Part shown: one piece after another, positions 18,714 through 27,315 of the stretch
How positions within the stretch are numbered: the first letter of the stretch is position 1
Layout of the letters: every line of letters starts with the position of its first letter
Origin: Alteraurantiacibacter aquimixticola
GTDB lineage: Bacteria; Pseudomonadota; Alphaproteobacteria; Sphingomonadales; Sphingomonadaceae
Direction: 5' to 3'
DNA: 64,000 nt
Assembly: GCF_004965515.1 (NCBI RefSeq)
Contig: NZ_SSHH01000002.1
Span: forward strand, 268,840 to 332,839
Translations under genes and position numbers: made by a program
The notes under the pieces: generated by a model
Told to the model about the DNA's origin: nothing
Database searches by the model: none
The model's input: only the letters and a program-made list of their open reading frames with translations

Positions 18714-19381
18714 TGGCAGAACATACAGTCAAGGCATTCGATGAGGACATCACTCGCCTTCGCGGCCTGATCGCGGAGCTTGGCGGGCTGGCGGAACTCG
18801 CCATCAGCCAGGCGCTGGAAGCCATCGTCACCGGTGACGAGGAACTGGCCCGCGAAGTGGTCGAGCGTGACGCCAAGATGGACGCGCTGGAAGCCGAGGT
18901 GGACGCCATGGCCGTCCGCGTTCTCGCCTTGCGCGCACCCATGGCGGACGACCTTCGCGAAATCATCGCCGCGCTCAAGATCGCCGGCGTGGTCGAACGT
19001 ATCGGCGACTACGCCAAGAACATCGCCAAGCGCACGGGTCGCATCGAAGGCCGCAGCCGGTTCGAACCGCTGACCCTGCTGCCCGCCATGGGCGAAGTCG
19101 CCGCCGAAATGGTGCATGACGTGCTGACCGCCTATGCCGCACGCGATCCCATCGTGGCACGCGAGGTGATCGCGCGCGATGCGAAGGTCGATGCGTTCTA
19201 TGACAGCATCTTCCGCAACCTCGTCAGCTACATGGTCGAAAACCCCGCCACCATCAGCAGCGCGGCGCAATTGCTGTTCGTCGCCCGCAATATCGAGCGG
19301 ATCGGCGACCATGCGACCAATGTTGCCGAAATGGTGCATTTCGCCGCGGTCGGCTCCTATCCGTCCGATATTGAGCGTTGA
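18713..19381 (+). CDS. phoU: Phosphate signalling protein PhoU
   Basis: PhoU links the Pst transporter to PhoR and keeps the regulon off when phosphate is sufficient. The 222-residue protein consists of two three-helix PhoU repeats, each with the metal-cluster type pattern: first half E..AL...A and VERDAKMDALEAEVD, LRAPMADDLREIIAALKI; second half IARDAKVDAFYDSIF and ISSAAQLLFVARNIERIGDHATNV. It starts on the last base of pstB and is followed after 83 bases by phoB with its own ribosome site. Confidence 0.96.
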   Translation: MAEHTVKAFDEDITRLRGLIAELGGLAELAISQALEAIVTGDEELAREVVERDAKMDALEAEVDAMAVRVLALRAPMADDLREIIAALKIAGVVERIGDYAKNIAKRTGRIEGRSRFEPLTLLPAMGEVAAEMVHDVLTAYAARDPIVAREVIARDAKVDAFYDSIFRNLVSYMVENPATISSAAQLLFVARNIERIGDHATNVAEMVHFAAVGSYPSDIER

Positions 19382-19464
19382 AACATTTCTGACGCATAAT
19401 TGACATATCAGGGCGGGGAATCGAGGGTCCCCAACGGCCCCTCGCACCCTGGAGGGTTTGCAAT

Positions 19465-20154
19465 ATGTCAGCACCCAAACTGCTGCTGGTCGAAGACGAT
19501 ACCGCGCTTGCCGAACTGCTCGAATACCGGTTCGAGAGTGAGGGCTACAACGTCCGCGTCACGCCCGATGGCGAAGAGGCCATGGTCATGGCCGCGGAGG
19601 AGACGCCCGACCTGGTGATCCTCGACTGGATGATCGAGGGGGTGAGCGGGATCGAGGTCTGCCGCCGCCTGCGCCGCGACAAGGAAACGGCGCATGTCCC
19701 CATCATCATGCTGACCGCGCGCGAGGCGGAGGATGACCGGGTGCGCGGGCTGGAAACCGGCGCCGACGACTATCTCACCAAGCCCTTCTCTCCCCGCGAG
19801 CTGCTGGCGCGCGTTTCCGCCGTGCTGCGCCGCGTACGCCCGGCCCTCGCTGGCGAGACGATCGAGGCGGGCGACCTCAAGCTCGATCCCGTCGCCCACC
19901 GCGTGGAACGGCGCGGCCGCCAGCTGCAGATCGGCCCGACCGAATATCGCCTGATCAAGTTCTTCATGGAGCACCCTCGCCGTGTCTTCTCCCGCAGCCA
20001 GCTGCTCGATGCGGTCTGGGGCACTGGCAGCGAGATCGAGGAACGCACGGTGGACGTGCATATCCGCCGCTTGCGCAAGGCGATCACGATCGAGAACACG
20101 CGCGATCCGATCCGCACGGTCCGCTCCGCCGGCTACGCGCTGGAGCCTGTGTAA
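19465..20154 (+). CDS. phoB: Phosphate regulon response regulator PhoB
   Basis: An OmpR-family transcription factor activated by PhoR. The 229-residue protein has a receiver domain with acidic pocket E10-D11-D12, phospho-acceptor Asp54 in ILDWMIEG, and conserved Lys in LTKPFSPREL, followed by a winged-helix DNA-binding domain (GPTEYRLIKFFMEHP, VWGTGSEIEERTVDVHIRRLRKA). A GGAGGG site lies nine bases before the ATG. In the 83-base gap after phoU, CTGACGC (19389) and TTGACAT (19400) are spaced 11 bases apart and could be a weak Pho box for autoregulation. Confidence 0.96.
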   Translation: MSAPKLLLVEDDTALAELLEYRFESEGYNVRVTPDGEEAMVMAAEETPDLVILDWMIEGVSGIEVCRRLRRDKETAHVPIIMLTAREAEDDRVRGLETGADDYLTKPFSPRELLARVSAVLRRVRPALAGETIEAGDLKLDPVAHRVERRGRQLQIGPTEYRLIKFFMEHPRRVFSRSQLLDAVWGTGSEIEERTVDVHIRRLRKAITIENTRDPIRTVRSAGYALEPV

Positions 20155-20161
20155 ACCGGGC

Positions 20162-20884
20162 TCAGCGGCACACGCCGCCGATCATCCTGTCGGCCTGGTC
20201 GAAATGGAAATGATCGGCATGGGCAAAGTTGTAGTCAGGTGAGAGCACGGTCGCGTAGGTGCCGCAAGCGCCATCGCGCACCCGGCGCAGGAATTGCGCT
20301 TCCGCGTCCTCGCCTTCCCAGTCGCCCAGTACACTGACCCTGCGACCGTCCTCCAGCACGAAGGCGGCGATGTCGATGGCATTACCACTGGCATGCTCGC
20401 TCCAGCTTCCTGCATCTCCCCCGCCGATGCGGCGGCAATTGTAGGTGCCCAGATGCTGGACCTGCCGTACTTCCGAGCCGAAAATCTCCTGCGCGGCGGG
20501 TTGTACCGTGTGGCGCATCCACACCTCATAGGCAGTGGCGACAATGCAGGTCATTTGCGGATCGGCAGGAGCGAGGCTACCGCCCGTCAGCACGGTGCGG
20601 TCGGGACGGCTGCATTCCCCTTCCCCGCTGGGTGGCAACCCGCTGTAGGCGACGCCCCCGCGATCGAGAACGGCGCGGCAAGCGGTCGCGTCACTTCTCA
20701 ACCCGTCGAGTTTCGAGGCAGTGGCCCAACCGATCGGGTGCGCAATTTCCAGCGGCGCCCATGGATTGTGCTGCGGGTTCTCCTGCAGCCATCCCCGCAT
20801 TGCCAGCGCGCCTGCGGCCAGCAGCAAGATCAGGATGACAATGCGGTCGAGGCGGAAACGTCCAATGCGGCGCGAGAACTTCAT
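20162..20884 (-). CDS. Extensin-like C-terminal domain membrane protein
   Basis: A 240-residue protein with one N-terminal membrane anchor (about residues 13-30, VILILLLAAGALAMRGW) and a periplasmic extensin-like domain of the family related to DD-carboxypeptidase folds. The likely metal ligands are seen in SEHASGNAIDIA and HADHFHFD. The biochemical role in bacteria is not established; cell-wall peptide binding or cleavage is the usual guess. The ATG at 20884 is chosen because it lies two bases after the dnaE2 stop (TGAGTATG) and starts a proper anchor sequence. By position it is the last gene of the LexA-controlled imuA-imuB-dnaE2 unit. It converges with phoB, seven bases apart. Confidence 0.8.
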   Translation of the reverse strand: MKFSRRIGRFRLDRIVILILLLAAGALAMRGWLQENPQHNPWAPLEIAHPIGWATASKLDGLRSDATACRAVLDRGGVAYSGLPPSGEGECSRPDRTVLTGGSLAPADPQMTCIVATAYEVWMRHTVQPAAQEIFGSEVRQVQHLGTYNCRRIGGGDAGSWSEHASGNAIDIAAFVLEDGRRVSVLGDWEGEDAEAQFLRRVRDGACGTYATVLSPDYNFAHADHFHFDQADRMIGGVCR

Positions 20885-20886
20885 AC

Positions 20887-23800
20887 TCAGTGAAAGTCGC
20901 GAGACTTGGGAAGTATCCGCGCATCGCGTGGATGGCCGCAGGTATTGGGGAGCTCGTCGATCAGGTCCCACGGACGGATCGCCCTGCTCCCCGGAAGCGG
21001 GCTGTTCACATGGTCGGCCCGGGCGACGGGCGCGTTGAGCAGGTCGTCCGACAGGCGATGCAGGTCCTGCGTCGCATCACTCATATGCTGGGCGATGACG
21101 TGGATCACCTCGTCATCATATTCCACCCGTCCGCGCACTTCCATCAACCGTGATCCCATCACCACGCGGCGCTGCTTCTCCTTCAGGTCCGGCCAGACGA
21201 CGAGGTTGATGACCCCCGTCTCGTCCTCCAGCGTGATGAAGCATACGCCTTTCGCCGAGCCCGGCCGCTGGCGGATCAGCACCACGCCCGCCACATTGAC
21301 CATGGAGCGGAACTTGCGGTCCCTGAGGTCGCAGGCGCGCACGAAGCCGCGCTCAGCCAGCGAGGCGCGCAGGAAAGCCATAGGATGCGCTTTCAGCGAC
21401 AGGCGCGTGGTCTGGTAATCGGCCACCACCTCCTCCGACAAAGGCATTTGCGGCAGGATGGCCCGGCCCTTCTCCGCCCCCTCCCCACGCAGCTGCGCAT
21501 GGGCGAAGAGCGGCAGGTCCGGCGCGGCCACGAGGCTGCGCGCGTCCCACAGCGCCTGCCTGCGCGAAAGATCGAGCGAGGTGAAGGCATCCGCACTGGC
21601 GAGCCGCTCGATATGCGAAGGCGATATCCGTGCCCGTTCGCGCAAGTCCTCCACATCGCGGAACGGCCCGCCTTCCGCCCGCGCTGCCACGAGTTGCGCG
21701 GCGACATGTTCGGGCAGGCCGTCCACCTGGCGCAGGCCGAGGCGCATGGCGATGGCGCGAGTCTCGCAATCTGGATTCCCGCCTTCGCGGGAATGACGAG
21801 GAGCGATTTCCTCCAGCGTGCAGTCCCAGTCGCTGTGGTTCACATCCACCGGCAACACTTCCACTTCATGCTCGCGCGCATCGCGCACGATCTGCGCGGG
21901 GGCATAGAATCCCATCGGCTGCGAATTGAGCAGCCCACAGGCGAAGGCGGCGGGGAAATGGCATTTGAGCCAGCTGGAAACATAGACGAGATGCGCGAAG
22001 CTGGCGGCGTGGCTCTCAGGGAAGCCATATTCACCGAAGCCCTTGATCTGGTTGAAGCAGCGCTGGGCGAATTCGGGATCGTAGCCGCGCTCGACCATGC
22101 GCCCGACCATCATGTCCTCATGCTCGTGGACCATGCCGCGGCTGCGGAAAGTCGCCATGGCCTTGCGCAGGCGATTGGCCTCGATCGAACTGAACTTCGC
22201 CGCGTCGATGGCGATCTTCATCGCCTGTTCCTGGAAGATCGGCACGCCGTAGGTCCGGCCGAGGATCGAGGAAAGCTCGTCCGGGGGCCCGTGTTCGGGT
22301 GCCGGTCCGGGAAGATGAAAATCCGTCTTGCCTTCGCGCATTTTCCTGCGCTGCTTGAGATAGGGATGGACCATGTCGCCCTGAATCGGCCCTGGCCGCA
22401 CGATCGCGACTTCGACCACCAGATCGTAGAAGATGCGCGGACGCAGGCGCGGCAGCATGTTCATCTGCGCCCGGCTCTCCACCTGGAACACGCCGAGTGA
22501 ATCGCCCTTGCAGAGCATGTCGTAAACGGCCGGGTCTTCCTGCGGGACCGTGGCCAGGGTCAGCGACCTTCCGTGATGGTCCTTCAGCAGGTCGAGGCAT
22601 TTCCTGATGCAGGTCAGCATGCCCAGCGCGAGTACATCGACCTTGAAGATGCCGAGGTCGTCGATGTCGTCCTTGTCCCATTCGATGAAGCTGCGATCGG
22701 GCATCGCGCCATTGCCGATCGGCACTGTCTCGGTCAGCAGGCTATCCGTCAGGATGAAACCGCCGACATGCTGGCTGAGATGGCGCGGCATACCGATCAT
22801 CTGTTCGGCCAGCTTGAGCACGCGCTTCAGGTGCGGATCACCCAGGTCCATCCCCGCCTCCGCGACGTGCTTCTCGTCGATCTCCCGGCCCCAGCTGCCC
22901 CATACGGTGCGCGCCAGCGCGGAGGTGACGTCTTCCGACAGGCCCATCGCCTTGCCGACTTCCCGGATCGCCATGCGCGGGCGGTAGTGGATGACGGTAG
23001 CGCACAGGCCGGCCCGGTCCCGCCCGTACTCCCTGTAGATATGCTGGATCACCTCCTCGCGCCGCTCATGCTCGAAATCGACATCGATATCGGGAGGCTC
23101 GCTTCGCTCTTCGGAGAGAAAGCGGTCGAACAGCAATTGGTGCTCGGCCGGATCGACGCTGGTGATGCCGAGGCAGAAACACACCGCCGAATTGGCCGCG
23201 CTGCCGCGTCCCTGGCACAGGATCGGCGGCGTCCGGCTACGCGCAAAGTCGACGATTTCCTTGATGGTGAGGAAATAGGGGGCAAGATCGAGCTTGCCGA
23301 TCAGCCCCAGCTCATATTCCAGCGTTTTGCCAACCTTGCCGGGCACACCATCGGGATAGCGCCATTTCGCCCCCTCCCATGTCTGCTGCTCCAGATATTG
23401 CTGGGACGTCATGCCATCGGGGTACGTCCGCTTCGGATATTCGTAGCGCAGCTCGTCAAGGCTGAAGCTGCAGGCATCGGCCACGTCGCGCGCGGCCTTG
23501 AGCGCATGCGGCCATGGTTCGAACAGGCTCGCCATCTCCTCGGGGCCTTTCAGGTGCCGTTCGGCATTGGCCTGGAGCAGGTGGCCGGCGGCAGCGACCG
23601 TGGTCTTGTGGCGGATCGCGGTCATCACGTCCTGCAGCGGGCGGCGATCGGGCGCGTGGTAATGCACGTCGTTCGTCGCGAGGATGGACAAGCCGTTTGC
23701 CCGCGCCAGGGCATCGAGCCGGTTGATCCGGGCAATGTCATCCCCACGATAGAGATGGCTAGCGGCGATATGGCGCATGGTCGGCAGGTTACGCGCAAGA

Positions 23801-24384
23801 TGCGGGAGGATGTCCGCCAGCGGGCCGGTAATCGCACGCCGCGCCGACTTGGCAGGATCGTCCAGCGCAACGACATTGTCCGCCACCTCCAGCGTGAAGC
23901 GCTGCGCCAGGTCTTCCGGCGGGAGGAGGATCAGTTGCACACCCTCGGCATGGTCGGCGAGCATGGCAAGGTCGATGTCGCACTCGCCCTTGGCCTGCCA
24001 TTCACCCTCGATCGTCCGCATGCGCCCGGCGGAGATCAGACGGCACAGGCGCCCGTAACCGGCCCGGTCCTGCGGATAGGCAAGGAAGGGAAGACCTTCG
24101 ACTGTTTCTATCCTGCAACCGATAACCGATTTTATCTTAAGTGTTTTTGCCTCCGTATGGACGCGCACCACGCCCGCCATGCTGTTCGTATCGGCAATCC
24201 CCAACGCATCGTAGCCGAGCGCCCGCGCCTGCGTGACCAGATCCACTGCATCGGACGCGCCGCGCAGGAAGGAGAAGCAGCTCGCCACGCCCAGTTCGAC
24301 AAAGGCCGCGCGCTGGGGCGGCTCTATCGCCGTGGGATCGAGCTCTATCCGCCGCTTGTCCGGAGTGAGGGGGATATCGGGCAT
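20887..24384 (-). CDS. dnaE2: Error-prone DNA polymerase DnaE2 (ImuC)
   Basis: A C-family polymerase that carries out damage-induced translesion synthesis together with ImuA and ImuB. The 1165-residue protein shows an N-terminal PHP domain (ELGVASCFSFLRGASDAVD), the palm domain with PPDIDVDFEHERREEV and the catalytic acidic residues, KVDVLALGMLTCI, the fingers (FQEQAMKIAIDAAKF), tandem helix-hairpin-helix and OB-fold domains near the C-terminus. The start at 24384 overlaps the imuB stop as TGATG; upstream in-frame codons are imuB shadow. Residues 863-872 (RHSREGGNPD) are not part of the polymerase family; they are encoded by a palindromic repeat inserted in frame in a linker region. It is not the replicative polymerase, which must be elsewhere. 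Confidence 0.95.
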   Translation of the reverse strand: MPDIPLTPDKRRIELDPTAIEPPQRAAFVELGVASCFSFLRGASDAVDLVTQARALGYDALGIADTNSMAGVVRVHTEAKTLKIKSVIGCRIETVEGLPFLAYPQDRAGYGRLCRLISAGRMRTIEGEWQAKGECDIDLAMLADHAEGVQLILLPPEDLAQRFTLEVADNVVALDDPAKSARRAITGPLADILPHLARNLPTMRHIAASHLYRGDDIARINRLDALARANGLSILATNDVHYHAPDRRPLQDVMTAIRHKTTVAAAGHLLQANAERHLKGPEEMASLFEPWPHALKAARDVADACSFSLDELRYEYPKRTYPDGMTSQQYLEQQTWEGAKWRYPDGVPGKVGKTLEYELGLIGKLDLAPYFLTIKEIVDFARSRTPPILCQGRGSAANSAVCFCLGITSVDPAEHQLLFDRFLSEERSEPPDIDVDFEHERREEVIQHIYREYGRDRAGLCATVIHYRPRMAIREVGKAMGLSEDVTSALARTVWGSWGREIDEKHVAEAGMDLGDPHLKRVLKLAEQMIGMPRHLSQHVGGFILTDSLLTETVPIGNGAMPDRSFIEWDKDDIDDLGIFKVDVLALGMLTCIRKCLDLLKDHHGRSLTLATVPQEDPAVYDMLCKGDSLGVFQVESRAQMNMLPRLRPRIFYDLVVEVAIVRPGPIQGDMVHPYLKQRRKMREGKTDFHLPGPAPEHGPPDELSSILGRTYGVPIFQEQAMKIAIDAAKFSSIEANRLRKAMATFRSRGMVHEHEDMMVGRMVERGYDPEFAQRCFNQIKGFGEYGFPESHAASFAHLVYVSSWLKCHFPAAFACGLLNSQPMGFYAPAQIVRDAREHEVEVLPVDVNHSDWDCTLEEIAPRHSREGGNPDCETRAIAMRLGLRQVDGLPEHVAAQLVAARAEGGPFRDVEDLRERARISPSHIERLASADAFTSLDLSRRQALWDARSLVAAPDLPLFAHAQLRGEGAEKGRAILPQMPLSEEVVADYQTTRLSLKAHPMAFLRASLAERGFVRACDLRDRKFRSMVNVAGVVLIRQRPGSAKGVCFITLEDETGVINLVVWPDLKEKQRRVVMGSRLMEVRGRVEYDDEVIHVIAQHMSDATQDLHRLSDDLLNAPVARADHVNSPLPGSRAIRPWDLIDELPNTCGHPRDARILPKSRDFH
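21768..21801. repeat. Palindromic repeat element inserted in frame within dnaE2
   Basis: A perfect 8-bp stem (ATTCCCGC 21775-21782, loop CTTC, GCGGGAAT 21787-21794) with conserved flanks reads GTCATTCCCGCGAAGGCGGG on the minus strand. This is the widespread alphaproteobacterial intergenic repeat whose translation, SREGGNPD, is familiar from in-frame insertions. Here it is translated as RHSREGGNPD inside DnaE2 and leaves the frame open. Related degenerate copies lie between ilvH and ilvC. Confidence 0.85.
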
Positions 24385-25934
24385 CAGGCGAAGAGGCCCT
24401 GCAGGTACCAGTCGGGCATACCGCCGCGCCCGTCTCCGGCGAGGCCTGCGCGGTAGATCCAGTAGCGGCGCCCCTCCCCATCCTCGATCCGGTAATAGTC
24501 GCGCAGGCGGGCAGAGCCCTTCTCGCGCCACCATTCGGGCGCAATCCGCTCGGGCCCTTCCACCCGCACCACCTCATGCACCCCGCCGCGCCAGCGGAAG
24601 CGCCGGGGATAGCCGTCGGGGCTGGCATAAAGCACTGCGATCTGTTCTGGAGTTTCTAGCAATTTCAGCGGCCTGTAATGCAAATCGAGTAGGTCTTGCG
24701 AAGTCTTCTCCGGCTCCAGCGGCGACTGCCAGGTCTGCGCGCGTTCAGGCACATGGCTGGCGCGCGGGACCGGGCGGCGCACCGCCTTGGGGCCAAGGCG
24801 CACGGTGAGCCTGTCGATACAGGCGGCGAGCGAGGTGCCATGCTCCTCGGCTACGGCGTCGAGATCGGCCTGCGCCAGCGCCAGCGGCTCGGTCCAGCTG
24901 GCGAGGAGGCGCAGCATCTCGATCCCGAAACCGGCATCGACATCATCGAGCCGTGCGGCGAAGAGACGGCAGATGTGGCTCGCATCGCGGGTGGCGGCGG
25001 CGAGTTCGAGGCGGCGCACCGCTACTTCTCCATCGACGCGCCACATGCCCAGCTCCAGCCGCCTTGCGCCCTCCCCTCGCGCCTCGAGCGTGCGGACCAT
25101 GTCCTCGGCCAAATCCTCCAGCACGCGGTCGAGCAGGCTGCGGTGGCGGATCGGCTCGAGCAAGCGGCGCTGTACTAGCGGGGCCTCCACCGCCACCACC
25201 GGCAACAACGGCTCCGGCACGCGGCCGAGCAGCTGGTCCATGCGGACGAGCGGGTTGGCAGAGGGCGAGCGGCGGTTGCGGAAGCGGCGCTGGATGGCAT
25301 CGCGACCTGCACCTTCGTCCTCGATCCCCAGCAGGTCCCCCAGCCGCTTGAGGCCGAGGCGACGCAACACCAGCAGTACGTCGCCGTCGAGACGCAATGC
25401 CGCGACCGGAAGCGTGGAGAGGCGCGCAGCCCCGTCCTCACCCGCGCCAAGGATGGTGCCCGCCGGCGCGTAATGCGCCAGCGCCCAGGCAGCACCCGCC
25501 GTGGGAGCGATGGCAGCGCGGGCGGCAAGGCCCTGCGCGGCAAAGCGGGCGTGGGCGTCCTCCAGCAGCGCTTCTTCCCCACCGAACAGGTGCGCGACCG
25601 CGGTCACGTCCACCAGCAAGCCGTCGGGGGCGTCCATGGCGGACCATGGCCCCCAACGCTGCGCCCACACAGTCAGCCGCTCGAGAAAAGCGAGATCGCC
25701 CGCCGGGTCGCCGGGAACGGCCTTGAGCGAGGGACACAAAGTGCGCGCATCGGCCAGCATCATGCCGGGCGCGGCGCCCGCCTCCGCGCCCGCATCATTG
25801 GCCGCATCGACGCGCGGGCCATGCGCGGTCTCGGTAATCAGCGCCAGCGGCAGGGCATCGGCGCCCTCACCCCGCGCGCAGCCTTCAGAGTGCCGCCAGC
25901 GATCGAGCGCCAGCCGTTGCAGCCAGATCGCCAT
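24384..25934 (-). CDS. imuB: Inactive Y-family polymerase homologue ImuB
   Basis: ImuB is a catalytically dead Y-family polymerase relative that acts as hub between the beta clamp, ImuA and DnaE2. The 516-residue protein starts as MAIWLQRLALDRW in place of the DID motif of active enzymes, and the second active-site motif is replaced by LLVDVTAVAHLFGG, as expected for ImuB. Helix-hairpin-helix-like GLKRLGDLLGI, the little-finger region and a C-terminal tail with WWREKGSARLRDYYRIE and WYLQGLFA are typical. I chose ATG 25934, giving a 50-base overlap with imuA; an ATG 20 codons upstream is possible. It is co-transcribed with imuA and dnaE2. Confidence 0.92.
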   Translation of the reverse strand: MAIWLQRLALDRWRHSEGCARGEGADALPLALITETAHGPRVDAANDAGAEAGAAPGMMLADARTLCPSLKAVPGDPAGDLAFLERLTVWAQRWGPWSAMDAPDGLLVDVTAVAHLFGGEEALLEDAHARFAAQGLAARAAIAPTAGAAWALAHYAPAGTILGAGEDGAARLSTLPVAALRLDGDVLLVLRRLGLKRLGDLLGIEDEGAGRDAIQRRFRNRRSPSANPLVRMDQLLGRVPEPLLPVVAVEAPLVQRRLLEPIRHRSLLDRVLEDLAEDMVRTLEARGEGARRLELGMWRVDGEVAVRRLELAAATRDASHICRLFAARLDDVDAGFGIEMLRLLASWTEPLALAQADLDAVAEEHGTSLAACIDRLTVRLGPKAVRRPVPRASHVPERAQTWQSPLEPEKTSQDLLDLHYRPLKLLETPEQIAVLYASPDGYPRRFRWRGGVHEVVRVEGPERIAPEWWREKGSARLRDYYRIEDGEGRRYWIYRAGLAGDGRGGMPDWYLQGLFA

Positions 25935-26646
25935 GATCCGGCGATCGGGCCTCCTGCTCGGCCGGACGCTCGGCGGCGAGGGACGTTCCGTCATCGCGCA
26001 GGATCCATTCTCCAGGGGGATAGGCACGGGCGCGGAACAGCGCGGCATGCCAGCTGGGCTGGCCGGGCGCGGCGGGGTTCCAGCGCGGGGGCGGTGAAGC
26101 GGCGGAGCGGACCTGCCAGCGCATGCGGGCGGAACTGGTGTCACGCTGCGCGTCATGGCGGATGAGGAACAGTGGCACGCCATGCTGCTCCGCCGCCAGG
26201 CTCAGCCGTCTTGTGGCGGTGAGGTCCAGCGCGCGCGGATTGCCGGCAAGCTCCCCGATCACGCAGGCGAGGTCGCGGCAGCGCATCCCCTCCTCCAGCG
26301 CGAAGAGCGCATCCTCCACCTTGCGCGCGGCAACATGGATCAGCCGGTGGCGCAGTTCGCGCGGCAGGCCGGGGCGATAGGGAACGCCGTTGCGGCGACG
26401 CGAGAGGTCGTCCTGTACCCACAGCACCGCCTTCTCCTCCAGCCGCTCCTTGTCGAGACCGCGCATGTCGTCGAGCGCCAGCGCCAGCGCGCAGGCCGCC
26501 CCGCCCGCCTCATCGGCAGAGGCGAAGACCTCGCTATGCAGCGCACGCGCGGTGTCGGGCCAGCGACCCAGGCCCGGGCGCCAGCGGGATGCAGGCTCAC
26601 CCGGCAGAACCAGCTGGGCGGCCTTGGGAAGGGCAGACAAATCCAT
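25885..26646 (-). CDS. imuA: ImuA, RecA/SulA-like translesion accessory protein
   Basis: First gene of the mutagenesis cassette. ImuA is a RecA-fold relative lacking full ATPase function that binds RecA and ImuB. The 253-residue protein shows the family pattern from LPGEPASRWRPGLGRWPD through KAVLWVQDDLSRRRNGVPYRPGL, LIHVAARKVEDALFALEEGMRC and ALDLTATRRLSLAAEQHGVPLFLIR. The ATG at 26646 lies 15 bases from a perfect LexA operator, so the cassette should be SOS-induced. The region downstream of residue 200 is proline-rich and overlaps imuB. Confidence 0.92.
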   Translation of the reverse strand: MDLSALPKAAQLVLPGEPASRWRPGLGRWPDTARALHSEVFASADEAGGAACALALALDDMRGLDKERLEEKAVLWVQDDLSRRRNGVPYRPGLPRELRHRLIHVAARKVEDALFALEEGMRCRDLACVIGELAGNPRALDLTATRRLSLAAEQHGVPLFLIRHDAQRDTSSARMRWQVRSAASPPPRWNPAAPGQPSWHAALFRARAYPPGEWILRDDGTSLAAERPAEQEARSPDHGDLAATAGARSLAAL

Positions 26647-26661
26647 GCGAATCGCTCCAAT

Positions 26662-26676
26662 GTTCTATTTATGTTC
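26662..26676. promoter_or_regulatory. LexA (SOS) operator of imuA-imuB-dnaE2
   Basis: GTTCTATTTATGTTC is an exact match to the alphaproteobacterial SOS box GTTC-N7-GTTC. It lies just upstream of the imuA start, where LexA would block the promoter until DNA damage. The same arrangement is established for the Caulobacter imuA-imuB-dnaE2 operon. Confidence 0.9.
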
Positions 26677-26782
26677 TTATTGCCGCCTATTGCAATCCCC
26701 GTCGCGGCTTTCGCACGGCTCATGGACGATATCGGAACACTCGCCCTCCCCAGCCCGTTGGGAAGGCAAAGGAGATAATACG

Positions 26783-27253
26783 ATGACCTCGACAACCGAA
26801 CTCAAGCACAGCTTCTGGAAGGCCCTGGCAGAAAGCCCCTTCCTGTTCCTGCAGCTGGACAGCGATCCCGACACCGCAGTGCCGATGACCGCCCAGTTGG
26901 ACAAGCAAGCCAACGGCGCGATCTGGTTCTTCACTCGCAAGGATCATACCTTCGCCAAAGGCGGCGCGGCCACCGCGACATTCTCCGGCAAGGACAACCA
27001 GATCTTCGCCCGCTTCACCGGTACGCTGGTACCAGAACTCAGCCGCGAGCGGCTCGAGAAGCAATGGTCGAGCGTGGCCGAAGCATGGTTCCCCGGCGGC
27101 AAGAACGATCCGAACCTGCTGATGCTGCGGATGGACCTTGGCAAGGCCGAGATCTGGAACAGCGACCTCGGCTTTATCGATAATGCCAAGATGCTGATGG
27201 GATTCGACGTGCGCGAGGAAGCGCGCAAGGAACACGCGGAAACCGCGCTCTGA
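26783..27253 (+). CDS. Pyridoxamine 5'-phosphate oxidase-like FMN-binding stress protein
   Basis: A 156-residue cytoplasmic protein of the general stress protein 26 group, with the split-barrel flavin-binding fold. Features are the N-terminal ELKHSFWKALAESPF, the strand motif GAIWFFTRKDH, FARFTGTL and WFPGGKNDPNLLMLRMDL, which matches the conserved end of the family. Members bind FMN or F420-like flavins; the physiological substrate is unknown. A strong AAAGGAG site lies eight bases before ATG 26783. It is divergent from the SOS cassette across a 136-base gap that holds the LexA box, and ends in a good terminator. Confidence 0.85.
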   Translation: MTSTTELKHSFWKALAESPFLFLQLDSDPDTAVPMTAQLDKQANGAIWFFTRKDHTFAKGGAATATFSGKDNQIFARFTGTLVPELSRERLEKQWSSVAEAWFPGGKNDPNLLMLRMDLGKAEIWNSDLGFIDNAKMLMGFDVREEARKEHAETAL

Positions 27254-27282
27254 CGCGATAACCGCCACCCGATTTGGGAGAG

Positions 27283-27315
27283 CCGCCGTCCGGGACCTGC
27301 CCGGGCGGCGGTTTT
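27283..27315 (+). terminator. Rho-independent terminator between convergent genes
   Basis: A 12-bp stem (CCGCCGTCCGGG 27283-27294 with CCCGGGCGGCGG 27300-27311, one G-T pair), loop ACCTG, followed by TTTT. It lies directly before the stop codon of the opposing transporter gene, so it serves mainly the FMN protein gene. Confidence 0.8.
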
